64,000 nt of DNA from Lachnospiraceae bacterium. GTDB taxonomy: Bacteria; Bacillota; Clostridia; Lachnospirales; Lachnospiraceae. The stretch is from positions 22,876 to 86,875 of the forward strand of contig JAFZUW010000026.1 of NCBI GenBank assembly GCA_017618195.1, given 5' to 3'. The position numbers were made by a program, and so were the translations under genes. Within the stretch, counting starts at the first letter, position 1. Each line of letters starts with the position of its first letter. The notes beneath the pieces were generated by a model. It did no database searches and was not told the origin of the DNA. It worked only from the letters and a program-made list of their open reading frames with translations. This document shows positions 16,260-24,409 of the stretch, piece after piece.

Positions 16260-17540
16260 ATGAAGAGGTTCAAAAAAGTAATCGCGCTGCTGCTTGCGGC
16301 AGTGCTCATGACATCGCTTACCGCCTGCGGAAACGGGCAGGATGACGGATCGGACAAAAAGAAGCCCACTAAGCAGGCAGAGGAAAAATCCGGCACCGAA
16401 GAGCTGACGAAGACGTCTTCGGGCGAGGCTCCCGATCCGGAAAAGGTCGCGAAAGGATTTGAGGATGCGGACGATTTCCGTAACGGTTTAAGAAAATTCT
16501 CCGCATCTCTTTTGGAGCAGTGCTATGAAGGCGATACCATCATGGTTTCGGCGCTTTCGGTCTATGCGGCGCTCGGAATGCTCGCAAACGGCGCGGAAGG
16601 CGAAACGCTCAAAGAGATGGAGAACATGTTCGGCTGCAGCGCGGAAACGCTGGCCAACGCGATCCTTTATCTGAATCAGTCTTCAAAGGACCGCAACGTC
16701 ATGCAGATGGCAAACTCGATCTGGCTGAACTCCAACGTGAAGTTCAACGTTAAGGACGCATTTCTCGGCAAGATCGGAACCTATTATCAGTCGGCAGTCA
16801 TGAAGGCGCCGTTCAGTAACGCGAAGACCGTTGAAGATATCAACGAGTGGGTAAAGAAAAATACCAAGAACCGTATCGAAAAGGTTATCGATGCGCTTAC
16901 GGACGAGCAGGTTATGATCCTGATCAACTGCCTCACATTTGACGGCGAATGGATCGTTCCTTTTGACGAAGACGCGACGCAGAAGGATACCGTATTCCAC
17001 CGCGCGAACGGAACCGAGAAGAAGGTTGACATGATGCACGGCGAGGGCGACCGTTATTTCGAAGACGAGGATATGATCGGCTTTGTGAAGGGTTACAAGC
17101 AGGGTTACGCATTCCGTGCATATCTGCCGAAGGAAGGCAAGACGGTAAAGGATATCGTTGCCAAGCTGAAATCCGCTCCGGAAATGCCTTATCAGGACGC
17201 TTCCGAGATCTATGTGAGGATTCCGAAGTTTGAAGAAAGAAGCGGTAAGACACTCAATCAGGCGCTTCAGAATCTCGGTATGAAGAAGGCGTTTACGTCC
17301 GATGCGGAGTTCGGCAATGTTGCGGACATCGGCATCAACATCAGCACGGTCCTTCAGAAGACCTACATCAAGATGAGCGAGAGCGGTACGGAAGCGGCTG
17401 CCGTGACGGTTGTTACGCTCGAGACGAGCTGTTACAATCCCGAACGGATCGTACGCACGGTTACGCTTGACCGGCCTTTCGTTTACGAGATCATTGATGA
17501 GAAGACGGGCGTTACGCTCTTCATCGGAATTTACGAATAA
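16260..17540 (+). CDS. Serpin 3 lipoprotein
   Basis: A 426-residue serpin, the most divergent of the three. The signal peptide MKRFKKVIALLLAAVLMTSLTAC has a standard lipobox (LTAC), then a Lys/Glu/Thr-rich linker to about residue 75. Serpin landmarks: MVSALSVYAALGMLANGAEG, NSIWLNSNVKF, NCLTFDGEWIVPF, RPFVYEIIDEKTGVTLFIGIYE. The hinge reads SESGTEAAAVT: Ser replaces Glu at P16 and Val replaces Ala at P9, still compatible with loop insertion. The loop VVTLETSCYNPE places P1 near Ser-Cys. It starts 15 bp after serpin 2 with AAAGGAG. A GC-rich hairpin without a T-run follows, then the promoter of the ECF sigma gene. No other serpin occurs in the window. Confidence 0.93.
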   Translation: MKRFKKVIALLLAAVLMTSLTACGNGQDDGSDKKKPTKQAEEKSGTEELTKTSSGEAPDPEKVAKGFEDADDFRNGLRKFSASLLEQCYEGDTIMVSALSVYAALGMLANGAEGETLKEMENMFGCSAETLANAILYLNQSSKDRNVMQMANSIWLNSNVKFNVKDAFLGKIGTYYQSAVMKAPFSNAKTVEDINEWVKKNTKNRIEKVIDALTDEQVMILINCLTFDGEWIVPFDEDATQKDTVFHRANGTEKKVDMMHGEGDRYFEDEDMIGFVKGYKQGYAFRAYLPKEGKTVKDIVAKLKSAPEMPYQDASEIYVRIPKFEERSGKTLNQALQNLGMKKAFTSDAEFGNVADIGINISTVLQKTYIKMSESGTEAAAVTVVTLETSCYNPERIVRTVTLDRPFVYEIIDEKTGVTLFIGIYE

Positions 17541-17575
17541 ACGCAGTTTGTGTTTGAGGGGAATAGGAGTTCCGG

Positions 17576-17600
17576 CGCGTCGCGGCCATGCCGCGGCGTG
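17576..17600 (+). other. Strong GC hairpin at the 3' end of the serpin operon
   Basis: CGCGTCGCGGC pairs with GCCGCGGCGTG (11 bp, two G-U) around a CAT loop. There is no T-run, so it is not a standard terminator. It could protect the serpin mRNA 3' end or impede readthrough into the sigma factor unit. Confidence 0.45.
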
Positions 17601-17610
17601 ACGCGGACGG

Positions 17611-17639
17611 TTGACGGATTGGGTGGCATGGGTTATACT
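17611..17639 (+). promoter_or_regulatory. Promoter of the ECF sigma factor operon
   Basis: TTGACG (17611-17616) and TATACT (17634-17639) with a 17-bp spacer are a near-consensus housekeeping promoter. The sigma gene thus has its own basal expression. Confidence 0.8.
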
Positions 17640-17706
17640 GTAGCCGTTCTTTGGGTTTTTTAACTGCGTGCGGACAGACGCACAGCTTACCTTCAGGAGA
17701 CGACAC

Positions 17707-18195
17707 ATGAGCCTTAGCCGCTTACAACAGGAGGAACATATCCGTCACATTTTGGATACATATGGTGACTTGATGTACCATATGAGCCTGTCCATTGTCG
17801 GAAACGCATCGGATGCGGAGGATATGGTTCAGGACACGCTTGTCACATATGTGTCGGAGGCGCCCGATTTTCCGGATGAGGCGCATGAAAAGCAGTGGCT
17901 TGTAAAAGTCGTAAGGAATAACAGCCTGATGCTTCTGAGAAAGCAGAAGAACCGTGAACGGATTCTTTCCGAACAGGCGAAGGTAAGCGTCGGGAAAGAC
18001 GCGGATTACGGGATTATGGACGTTTTACGGACCCTTCCGGAGAAATACCGGACCGTATTGGTTCTTTTCTATGTGGAAGAGTACAGCGTCGAAGAAATCG
18101 CGAAAGTGCTGAAACGATCGGTTTCGGCAGTAAAGATGAGACTGCAGCGCGGCAGGAAAATGTTAAGCGAACGATATAAGGAGAACGGCCAATGA
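17707..18195 (+). CDS. ECF-type RNA polymerase sigma factor
   Basis: A 162-residue sigma-70 family protein with only regions 2 and 4, the group 4 (ECF) layout. ATG 17707 is chosen because CAGGAGA is 7 nt upstream; an in-frame ATG at 17668 lacks a ribosome site. Region 2 covers ILDTYGDLMYHMSLSIVGNASDAEDMVQDTL, and region 4 covers LPEKYRTVLVLFYVEEYSVEEIAKVLKRSVSAVKMRLQRGRKML, with a recognisable HTH for the -35 element. The stop overlaps the next gene by 4 bp (ATGA), a common arrangement of sigma factor and anti-sigma partner. It lies 166 bp after the serpin genes in the same orientation; a regulatory link to the serpins is an inference. Confidence 0.92.
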   Translation: MSLSRLQQEEHIRHILDTYGDLMYHMSLSIVGNASDAEDMVQDTLVTYVSEAPDFPDEAHEKQWLVKVVRNNSLMLLRKQKNRERILSEQAKVSVGKDADYGIMDVLRTLPEKYRTVLVLFYVEEYSVEEIAKVLKRSVSAVKMRLQRGRKMLSERYKENGQ

Positions 18196-18986
18196 GGGCA
18201 GAAGAGCAATTGAAACAATCGATGCAGCAGATGCACCTTTCGACCGAAGCGAAGAACCGCATCCTTTCGGATGTGCTTGAAAAGGCTTCGGAACCGAAGG
18301 CGGCGAAGCGTCCTTTTTACTGCTCGGCCGTATTTAAGTCGCTTTCCGCTTCGGCAGCGGTGATCTTGGCGGTGATTCTCATCGTTAGCGGTGCGGCGGT
18401 CTTTAAAGACGGATTATTGAGTAAAACCAAGAGCGAATCTGACTTTGATCAGGCACCCATTCAGCAGCTGAGTGAGGAGTCCGAACAGGTTGCATACGTT
18501 ATTCCGATCAGAGGAGAGAAAAGTAAGGGGATAATCGATTTTTCTCCCGTCACGGACAACCCGAATGATACCACGATTGCCGCCAATCTCGGACCCGGCG
18601 AGAAAACGGAGACGGCGAAAAGAAGCGATGGTTCCGAAATGTATTCTTTCAGAATTCAGGATTATCCGGGTCTGGTTTTATCCAAAGATGCGAACAGCGA
18701 GTCAAACTCTTCAGACTCCGCTGTCTCACTTATGAAGCTTTACGGGACGCTTGAAGAATACCTGTCCGGTGATTATCCTTCCGGCAAATGCTACATCCTT
18801 TCCGTATCCAGATCCGGACTTACTTACCGGGTCGAGATACGCCTTACCGAGGAGCCCGGATTAAACATACGGACGACTGTCGACCTGAAGGACGTTCCGC
18901 AGGAAGGAACCGATTATGTCGTAACGCTTGAACGGGATGAGAATGAGGTTTCCTTCCGGGTAATCGACATCAGTAAGAAGGATTGA
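18192..18986 (+). CDS. Single-pass membrane protein, probable anti-sigma partner
   Basis: A 264-residue protein translated by 4-bp overlap from the sigma gene. Residues 1-48 are charged and helical (MRAEEQLKQSMQQMHLSTEAKNRILSDVLEK), a cytoplasmic segment of suitable size to bind a sigma factor. One membrane helix follows at about 50-72 (SLSASAAVILAVILIVSGAAVF), then about 190 extracytoplasmic residues containing YSFRIQDYPGLVLS and a beta-rich end (YRVEIRLTEEPGLNIRTTVDL). I do not recognise a named domain. Position, coupling and topology fit an anti-sigma factor that releases the ECF sigma on an envelope signal. A perfect terminator follows, so the operon is bicistronic. Confidence 0.7.
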   Translation: MRAEEQLKQSMQQMHLSTEAKNRILSDVLEKASEPKAAKRPFYCSAVFKSLSASAAVILAVILIVSGAAVFKDGLLSKTKSESDFDQAPIQQLSEESEQVAYVIPIRGEKSKGIIDFSPVTDNPNDTTIAANLGPGEKTETAKRSDGSEMYSFRIQDYPGLVLSKDANSESNSSDSAVSLMKLYGTLEEYLSGDYPSGKCYILSVSRSGLTYRVEIRLTEEPGLNIRTTVDLKDVPQEGTDYVVTLERDENEVSFRVIDISKKD

Positions 18987-18997
18987 CCGAAATACGC

Positions 18998-19033
18998 AAT
19001 ACCGCACTGCACGTCTGCAGTGCGGTATTTTTA
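18998..19033 (+). terminator. Intrinsic terminator of the sigma/anti-sigma operon
   Basis: AATACCGCACTGCA (18998-19011) and TGCAGTGCGGTATT (19016-19029) form a perfect 14-bp stem with a 4-nt loop, followed by TTTT. Confidence 0.93.
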
Positions 19034-19102
19034 TGCCCTTGTAAGGAGCCGGAACGGAAGCTCAAAAAGAGTTGCAAAAGGCGCTCCGAAAAGCGATTTT
19101 AG

Positions 19103-19131
19103 TTGCTATTTTCCGCTTGATTTGGTATAAT
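19103..19131 (+). promoter_or_regulatory. Promoter of the Asp23/nusB operon
   Basis: TTGCTA (19103-19108) and a consensus TATAAT (19126-19131) with a 17-bp spacer. The leader before the GTG start is about 45 nt. The 70 bp between the previous terminator and this promoter show nothing else. Confidence 0.85.
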
Positions 19132-19181
19132 GTCGATAATATTGGAGTAAAATGCCGTTCGAAAGAAGGAGGACTATAGAA

Positions 19182-19568
19182 GTGAGTAAAGAAAATGAGC
19201 CGATTTACGGCGCGAAACTGAATCCGGAAGGAATGGACGGGGCCGTAAAGATCGCGAATGACGTGATCGCATCGATTGCCGGACTCGCCGCGACGGAGGC
19301 GGAAGGCGTTGCCTACATGAGCGGAAACATGACGAAGGAATTCATCGGCAAGTTCGGTATCAAGAATCTTTCCAAAGGCGCCGTGATCGGCGTGGAGAAC
19401 GGAGAGGTCAGCGCGGAGCTGTCGCTCGTGGTTCAATACGGCTACAGCATCCCGAAAGTGGCGAAGGCCGTACAGGAAAAGGTCAGAACCGCAATCGAAA
19501 GTATGACGGGTCTCACGGTACTGCGCGTGAACGTGCATATTGTGGGAGTGGACATTGAAAAGGCGTAA
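19182..19568 (+). CDS. Asp23/Gls24 family protein
   Basis: A 128-residue protein starting with GTG at 19182, 8 nt after AAGGAGG; an in-frame ATG at 19152 lies between the promoter and this site and has no ribosome site. The segment GAVKIANDVIASIAGLAATEAEGVAYMSG followed by VENGEVSAELSLVVQYGYSIPKVAKAVQEKV is diagnostic of the Asp23/Gls24 (DUF322) family. Members are cytoplasmic, abundant and linked to envelope or alkaline stress; in Clostridia one copy usually precedes nusB, as here. The molecular activity is not known. A hairpin with a T-rich tail lies between it and nusB and may reduce downstream transcription. Confidence 0.88.
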   Translation: MSKENEPIYGAKLNPEGMDGAVKIANDVIASIAGLAATEAEGVAYMSGNMTKEFIGKFGIKNLSKGAVIGVENGEVSAELSLVVQYGYSIPKVAKAVQEKVRTAIESMTGLTVLRVNVHIVGVDIEKA

Positions 19569-19583
19569 TGTGAGTAATGAACC

Positions 19584-19622
19584 GGGAAGTGACGGGTTAC
19601 GCCGAAACTTCCCTTTATTTTT
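19584..19622 (+). terminator. Partial terminator/attenuator between the Asp23 gene and nusB
   Basis: GGGAAGT (19584-19590) pairs with ACTTCCC (19607-19613) across a 16-nt loop and is followed by TTTATTTTTT. The short stem and long loop suggest leaky termination. Confidence 0.6.
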
Positions 19623-19643
19623 TGTCAGAGTAAGGAGAATCCC

Positions 19644-20099
19644 ATGGTGAATGAGGATAACCGGGCAGCAGAAGTTGAGAAGCTTTCCCAGAGCGCAAAG
19701 CGGGAGCAGGTATTCATTTCGCTGTTTCTTTCCGGATTTTATGAAGAGAGGGACAAGTCGGAAGCCCTTTCGAACTATTATGAGATGCAGGATTTCAGCG
19801 GGGAGCTGACGGAACAGATCCGTTCCCGCTACCTCGGCGTAAAGGAACATCTCGGAACCATCGACACGCTTTTGCAGCAGTATGCGATCGGATGGGATCT
19901 GAACCGGATGGGCAAAGCGGAGATCAGCATCCTGCGTCTTGCCGTTTATGAGATTTTGTATGACGAGACCATTCCGGAAAAGGTTGCAGCCAACGAGGCC
20001 GTTGAGCTCGCGAAGAAGTACGGAACGAAGGAGTCTTACAGCTTCATCAACGGCATACTCGGAAAGGTAATAGCAAGCAATCATGAATCCGGTGTATAG
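19644..20099 (+). CDS. nusB: Transcription antitermination protein NusB
   Basis: A 151-residue all-helical protein that binds boxA RNA with NusE and promotes antitermination of rRNA operons. Recognisable stretches are SAKREQVFISLFLSGFY at the N-terminus and RLAVYEILYDETIPEKVAANEAVELAKKYGTKESYSFINGILGKV at the C-terminus, the standard NusB signature. TAAGGAG precedes the ATG. Its 3' end overlaps xseA by 17 bp, and the whole stretch to recN is tightly packed. The order Asp23-nusB-xseA-xseB-ispA-dxs is conserved in Clostridia. Confidence 0.95.
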   Translation: MVNEDNRAAEVEKLSQSAKREQVFISLFLSGFYEERDKSEALSNYYEMQDFSGELTEQIRSRYLGVKEHLGTIDTLLQQYAIGWDLNRMGKAEISILRLAVYEILYDETIPEKVAANEAVELAKKYGTKESYSFINGILGKVIASNHESGV

Positions 20100-21309
20100 C
20101 GTATCCGAGGTCAACATCTACCTGAAGAATCTGTTCAACCGGGACGCCGTGCTTTCGCGGATCGTGGTGGAAGGAGAGGTCTCCAACTGCAAATACCACT
20201 CGACCGGGCATGTGTATTTTACGCTGAAGGATTCGGGCGGACAGCTGAAGTGCGTGATGTTCGCATCTTCCCGCGTAAAAGGACTGGCGTTTCCGATGAA
20301 GGAAGGCGATCAGGTTCAGGCACTCGGAAGGATCTCAATCTTTGAGCGGGACGGCGTGTACCAGATGTATGCGGACCGGATCGTTCTGGCGGGTCTCGGG
20401 GAACTGTATGAGCGCTTTGAACAGCTTAAGAAACGGCTGTATGCCGAAGGTCTGTTTGATCAGGAACATAAGAAGCCGATTCCCCCGTATCCGAAACGGA
20501 TCGGAATCGTGACCGCGCGTACCGGCGCCGCGCTGCAGGACATTTTGAACATCCTGCACCGCAGAAATCCGTATGTGCAGCCGATCCTCGCGCCGGCGCA
20601 GGTGCAGGGTGAGGGCGCTTCGGAGACGATCGTCCGGGCAATCCGGCTTTTGGAGCATGCCGACGTCGACGTGATCATCGTCGGACGAGGCGGCGGATCG
20701 ATCGAAGACCTTTGGGCGTTTAACGAGGAGATTGTCGCGCGGGCGGTATATGAGTGCCCGGTACCGATCATTTCCTGCGTCGGGCATGAGACCGACACGA
20801 CCATCATCGATTATGCGGCGGACCTTCGCGCACCGACCCCTTCCGCGGCGGCGGAACTGGCAGTCGGCCTTGCGGAGGAGCTGAGCGCGAGAATGGTGGA
20901 TTACCACTGTGCATTGACCGACGCGATGACCGATATCATCGAGCGGCGGAGAGAAGCGCTTGCACACGCGGAACGGCTGCTTGCCATGCAGAAGCCTACG
21001 GCAAGGCTCGCCAGAAGACGCGAGCGCATGGAGGCAATCGAAAGGCAGCTCCGTTCGGCAATGGAGAACCGCCTCGCAAAAGAAACGAAACGGCTTGCCG
21101 TGGCGGCCGCGAGACTCGACGGGATGTCGCCTCTTAAAAAGCTCGGAGGAGGGTTCGGATACGTTTCGGATCCGGACGGAAAGCCGGTCGTAAGCGTAAC
21201 GCAGCGGAAGCCCGGAGAGACGATACGGATCGTCCTGAAGGACGGCGAGCTGAACGCGGAAGTAAAGAACGCAGTCACATTTTCCGACCCGATGAACCGT
21301 ACGGAGTAA
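20083..21309 (+). CDS. xseA: Exodeoxyribonuclease VII large subunit
   Basis: A 408-residue catalytic subunit of ExoVII, which degrades single-stranded DNA from both ends. The N-terminal OB fold (YSVSEVNIYLKNLF...VVEGEVSNCKYHSTGHVYFTLKD) spans about 1-100; the catalytic domain includes PKRIGIVTARTGAALQDIL, VGRGGGSIEDLWAFNEE and CVGHETDTTIIDYAADLRAPTPSAAAEL, all conserved. A long coiled coil (RRREALAHAERL...) precedes the terminal PLKKLGGGFGYV segment. It overlaps nusB and is followed 48 bp later by xseB, as expected for an enzyme with many small subunits per large one. Confidence 0.96.
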   Translation: MNPVYSVSEVNIYLKNLFNRDAVLSRIVVEGEVSNCKYHSTGHVYFTLKDSGGQLKCVMFASSRVKGLAFPMKEGDQVQALGRISIFERDGVYQMYADRIVLAGLGELYERFEQLKKRLYAEGLFDQEHKKPIPPYPKRIGIVTARTGAALQDILNILHRRNPYVQPILAPAQVQGEGASETIVRAIRLLEHADVDVIIVGRGGGSIEDLWAFNEEIVARAVYECPVPIISCVGHETDTTIIDYAADLRAPTPSAAAELAVGLAEELSARMVDYHCALTDAMTDIIERRREALAHAERLLAMQKPTARLARRRERMEAIERQLRSAMENRLAKETKRLAVAAARLDGMSPLKKLGGGFGYVSDPDGKPVVSVTQRKPGETIRIVLKDGELNAEVKNAVTFSDPMNRTE

Positions 21310-21357
21310 GGTGCGTCGGAGACAGTCTGTCCCTTCCGGGACGGGAAGGAGAACCAA

Positions 21358-21570
21358 ATGGAAGAGAAACAGAAGGAACTGTCGTTAGAGGAGCGGATGC
21401 AGAAGATGGAAGACATCATCCGCCGCATGGAGAACATGGAACTGACGCTGGACGAATCGTTCCGGCTTTACAAGGACGGTATGGAGCAGCTGAAGAAATG
21501 CAGCGAGATGATCGATACCGTAGAGAAGGAATTACAGATTATTGAGGAAGGCGGGAATGACAATGAGTGA
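21358..21570 (+). CDS. xseB: Exodeoxyribonuclease VII small subunit
   Basis: A 70-residue protein of typical XseB size: SLEERMQKMEDIIRRMENMELTLDESFRLYKDGMEQLKKCSEMI is the two-helix hairpin that packs along the coiled coil of the large subunit. GAAGGAG is placed 5 nt before the ATG. The 3' end overlaps the next gene, giving coupled translation to ispA. Confidence 0.95.
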   Translation: MEEKQKELSLEERMQKMEDIIRRMENMELTLDESFRLYKDGMEQLKKCSEMIDTVEKELQIIEEGGNDNE

Positions 21571-22480
21571 CCGCACGTTTCAGGAAGTTCTGAAAGAGAA
21601 AACCGAGCAGATAACGGAGATCGTGAGATCGTTTCTTCCGGCGGAAGAGGGGAAGCAGCGCATTCTGTTTGAAGCCATGAATTACAGCGTTTTAGCGGGA
21701 GGAAAGCGGATCCGCCCTCTGCTGATACTGGAGACGTACCGGTATCTCGGCGGGGATCCGGAGCGCGAGAAGGACATCGTATATCCGTTCCTTTCGGCAA
21801 TGGAGATGATTCATTCGTATTCGCTCGTGCATGATGACCTGCCGGCGATGGACAACGACATGTACCGCCGCGGCAAGATGACGACGCACGTTGCTTACGG
21901 ACACGCTGTCGGAATCCTTGCGGGAGACGGACTTTTAAACTACGCGTTTGAGACGGCGCTTAAGGCAAAGATGCTTCCCGGCGAGCAGGAAAATGTGCTG
22001 CGCGCCCTCCGCGTTTTGGCGGACAAGGCAGGCGCCTACGGCATGGTTGGCGGACAGACGGTCGACGTGATCGGAACCGGTAAGAGCTTTACCGGAGAGG
22101 AGCTTTTGTTCATCTACAAGCTGAAGACAGGAGCGCTTCTCGAGGCATCGATGATGATCGGAGCGATCCTTGCAGGTGCGGACGAAGAGACGGTCCGCGC
22201 AATGGAGGAGATCGCTGCGGATGTCGGAATGGCGTTCCAGATTCAGGACGACATTCTCGATGTAACGAGCACGGTTGCCGAGCTCGGCAAAGCCGTGTTC
22301 AGTGATGAGAAGAACAAGAAGACGACGTACGCATCCCTGTTCGGAATCGAGGAATCGTCCGCGACGGTTGAAAAACTTACCGCAAGAGCTCTTGCCAGAT
22401 TGTCGGAATACGGCAGTAACGGGCAGGAGAGCGTATTTTTGAAAGAATTGCTGATGTACCTCGTGCACCGCACGAAATAA
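21557..22480 (+). CDS. ispA: Polyprenyl (farnesyl) diphosphate synthase
   Basis: A 307-residue trans-prenyl transferase that condenses IPP with allylic diphosphates. The first Asp-rich motif is HDDLPAMDND and the second is IQDDILDVT; GGKRIRP and KTGALLEASMMIGA are the substrate-binding and length-related regions. Small residues before the first Asp motif (MIHSYSLVHDD) fit a C15-C20 product, as in IspA. Two ATGs compete, 21557 and 21563; the first is preferred because GAGGAAGG ends 6 nt upstream. Both overlap xseB. The product feeds undecaprenyl phosphate and quinone-type lipids, and dxs in the next position supplies precursors of the same pathway. Confidence 0.94.
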   Translation: MTMSDRTFQEVLKEKTEQITEIVRSFLPAEEGKQRILFEAMNYSVLAGGKRIRPLLILETYRYLGGDPEREKDIVYPFLSAMEMIHSYSLVHDDLPAMDNDMYRRGKMTTHVAYGHAVGILAGDGLLNYAFETALKAKMLPGEQENVLRALRVLADKAGAYGMVGGQTVDVIGTGKSFTGEELLFIYKLKTGALLEASMMIGAILAGADEETVRAMEEIAADVGMAFQIQDDILDVTSTVAELGKAVFSDEKNKKTTYASLFGIEESSATVEKLTARALARLSEYGSNGQESVFLKELLMYLVHRTK

Positions 22481-22537
22481 AGATACCGTTTACGGACCGA
22501 AGCCGGTTTACGGTCCCGTGCGGGGGGAAGAGAGAAC

Positions 22538-24409
22538 ATGAGTAGCATACTGGATACAATTGAACGGCCGAATGACGTAAAGAACGTCCCCGAGGACAAG
22601 CTGCCGCAGCTTTGTAAGGAGATCCGCCGCAGGATCCTCGATACCGTCAGCAAAAACGGCGGGCATCTGGCTTCCAACCTCGGAACGGTGGAGCTGACGG
22701 TTGCCCTGCACCGTTTCTTGGACCTTCCGAAGGACCAGCTGATCTGGGACGTGGGTCATCAGGCTTACACGCATAAGATTCTGACGGGCCGCAAGGATTC
22801 GTTCTATACGCTTCGCAGAAGGGGCGGCATCAGCGGCTTCCCGAAGCGGAAGGAAAGCCCGTGCGACGTCATCGATACCGGGCACAGTTCGACTTCGGTT
22901 TCGGTAGCTGCCGGACTTGCCAAGGCGAGGGATTTGAAGGGCGAGAACAATCGAATTGTCGCGGTGATCGGAGACGGCTCCCTTTCGGGAGGACCCGCGT
23001 ATGAGGCTCTCAATCACGCGGGACGGTTTAAGACCAACCTGATCATTATCCTGAACGACAACGAAATGTCGATTTCGAAAAATGTGGGCGCGATGGCGAA
23101 CTACCTCCGCAAAGCCCGCATGAGCGTAAATTATATCGATTTAAAGAGCAACGTCGAGCAGAAGCTCAATAAGACGTCGCTCGGCGCGAGAATCGCCAAC
23201 CGCATCAAAAAGATGAAGGCTGCGATCCGTTTCATGTTCGTTCCCGGCGAATTCTTCACCGAGATGGGAATAGCATATTACGGACCGGTTGACGGACATA
23301 ACATCGCGGAGATGGAAAAGGCATTGAAGGCGGCTTCCCGCATCCGCGGAGCGGTTCTCATCCATTGCGTCACGAAGAAGGGCAAGGGTTATCAGTTCGC
23401 CGAAGCCGATCCGAGCAAATTCCACGGAACGCCTCCGTTCGATCCGAAGAACGGCGATCCGGTGGGACTGCCCATAAAAGAAACCTATACCGACGTATTC
23501 CGGGATGAAATCGTCCGGATCGGGAAGGAACATCCGGAGGTTGCCGCGATCACGGCGGCCATGTCGGACGGTACCGGTCTCGACAGCTTCCGCAAGCAGT
23601 TCCCTTCCCGCTTTTTCGATGTCGGGATAGCGGAAGGACACGCTGCCTCATTTGCCGCAGGCCTTTCGATCAACGGGATGCATCCGGTGATCGCGGTATA
23701 TTCCACCTTCCTGCAGCGTGCTTACGATGAGATCATGGAAGAGATCTGTCTGAACGACAGACCGGTTACGCTTGCAATCGACCGCTCCGGCATTGTCGGT
23801 TCGGACGGCGAGACGCATCAGGGACTGTTTGATATCGCATTCCTGTCGCACATGCCCGGAATGACCGTAATGGCGCCGCGAAACGGCGAAGAGCTCCGGA
23901 CAATGTTACGGTACGCCGTTACTTTGGAAGGACCGAACGCGGTCCGCTATCCGAAGGGAAGCAAGGATCTGAAGGCGCTTCCCGTCGAAGTTTCGCCGAT
24001 CCGTTACGGCAAAGCGGAAGTGCTCCGTAAAGGTTCCGAAACGGCGATCCTGTTCCTCGGAACGCTCGGAGAAGAGGCAATGGGCGTCAGAAACATCTTA
24101 AAGGAGCACGGAACGGACGCATCGGTTGTCAACGCGCGATTCGCAGCTCCGTTTGACAAGGAGATGATCCGCGAACTTTCGAAGACGCACAACCTTCTCG
24201 TGACGATCGAGGAAGGCGTACGGACCGGAGGGTTCGGGGAAAGGGTTGCCGCTTTCGTGATGGAAGAGCGGCTTCCGATGAAGGTGCTGATATGTGCGAT
24301 GCCCGATGCCTTCCAGGCGCAGGCTTCCCAGCAGGAGATCCGCGAAGCGTGCGGTTTGACCGCTTCGGCAATCGCGGACAAGGTTCTTCGGTACGGGACA
24401 AATGTATGA
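22538..24409 (+). CDS. dxs: 1-deoxy-D-xylulose-5-phosphate synthase
   Basis: A 623-residue thiamine-diphosphate enzyme that makes DXP from pyruvate and glyceraldehyde 3-phosphate, the first step of the MEP isoprenoid route. Conserved stretches: GGHLASNLGTVELTVALH, WDVGHQAYTHKILTGR, IDTGHSSTSVSVAAGLA, GDGSLSGGPAYEALN (ThDP and metal site), GHNIAEMEKAL, DVGIAEGHAASFAAGL and GIVGSDGETHQGLFDIAFL. Length and motifs are complete. The ribosome site is a purine-rich GGGGGGAAGAGAG. Its stop overlaps tlyA by 4 bp. Confidence 0.97.
   Translation: MSSILDTIERPNDVKNVPEDKLPQLCKEIRRRILDTVSKNGGHLASNLGTVELTVALHRFLDLPKDQLIWDVGHQAYTHKILTGRKDSFYTLRRRGGISGFPKRKESPCDVIDTGHSSTSVSVAAGLAKARDLKGENNRIVAVIGDGSLSGGPAYEALNHAGRFKTNLIIILNDNEMSISKNVGAMANYLRKARMSVNYIDLKSNVEQKLNKTSLGARIANRIKKMKAAIRFMFVPGEFFTEMGIAYYGPVDGHNIAEMEKALKAASRIRGAVLIHCVTKKGKGYQFAEADPSKFHGTPPFDPKNGDPVGLPIKETYTDVFRDEIVRIGKEHPEVAAITAAMSDGTGLDSFRKQFPSRFFDVGIAEGHAASFAAGLSINGMHPVIAVYSTFLQRAYDEIMEEICLNDRPVTLAIDRSGIVGSDGETHQGLFDIAFLSHMPGMTVMAPRNGEELRTMLRYAVTLEGPNAVRYPKGSKDLKALPVEVSPIRYGKAEVLRKGSETAILFLGTLGEEAMGVRNILKEHGTDASVVNARFAAPFDKEMIRELSKTHNLLVTIEEGVRTGGFGERVAAFVMEERLPMKVLICAMPDAFQAQASQQEIREACGLTASAIADKVLRYGTNV

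Noticed and set aside
16683-17708. A 341-codon minus-strand frame opposite serpin 3
   Set aside because: It covers a gene with clear serpin motifs and runs through the GC hairpin and the sigma promoter; its product shows no domain.
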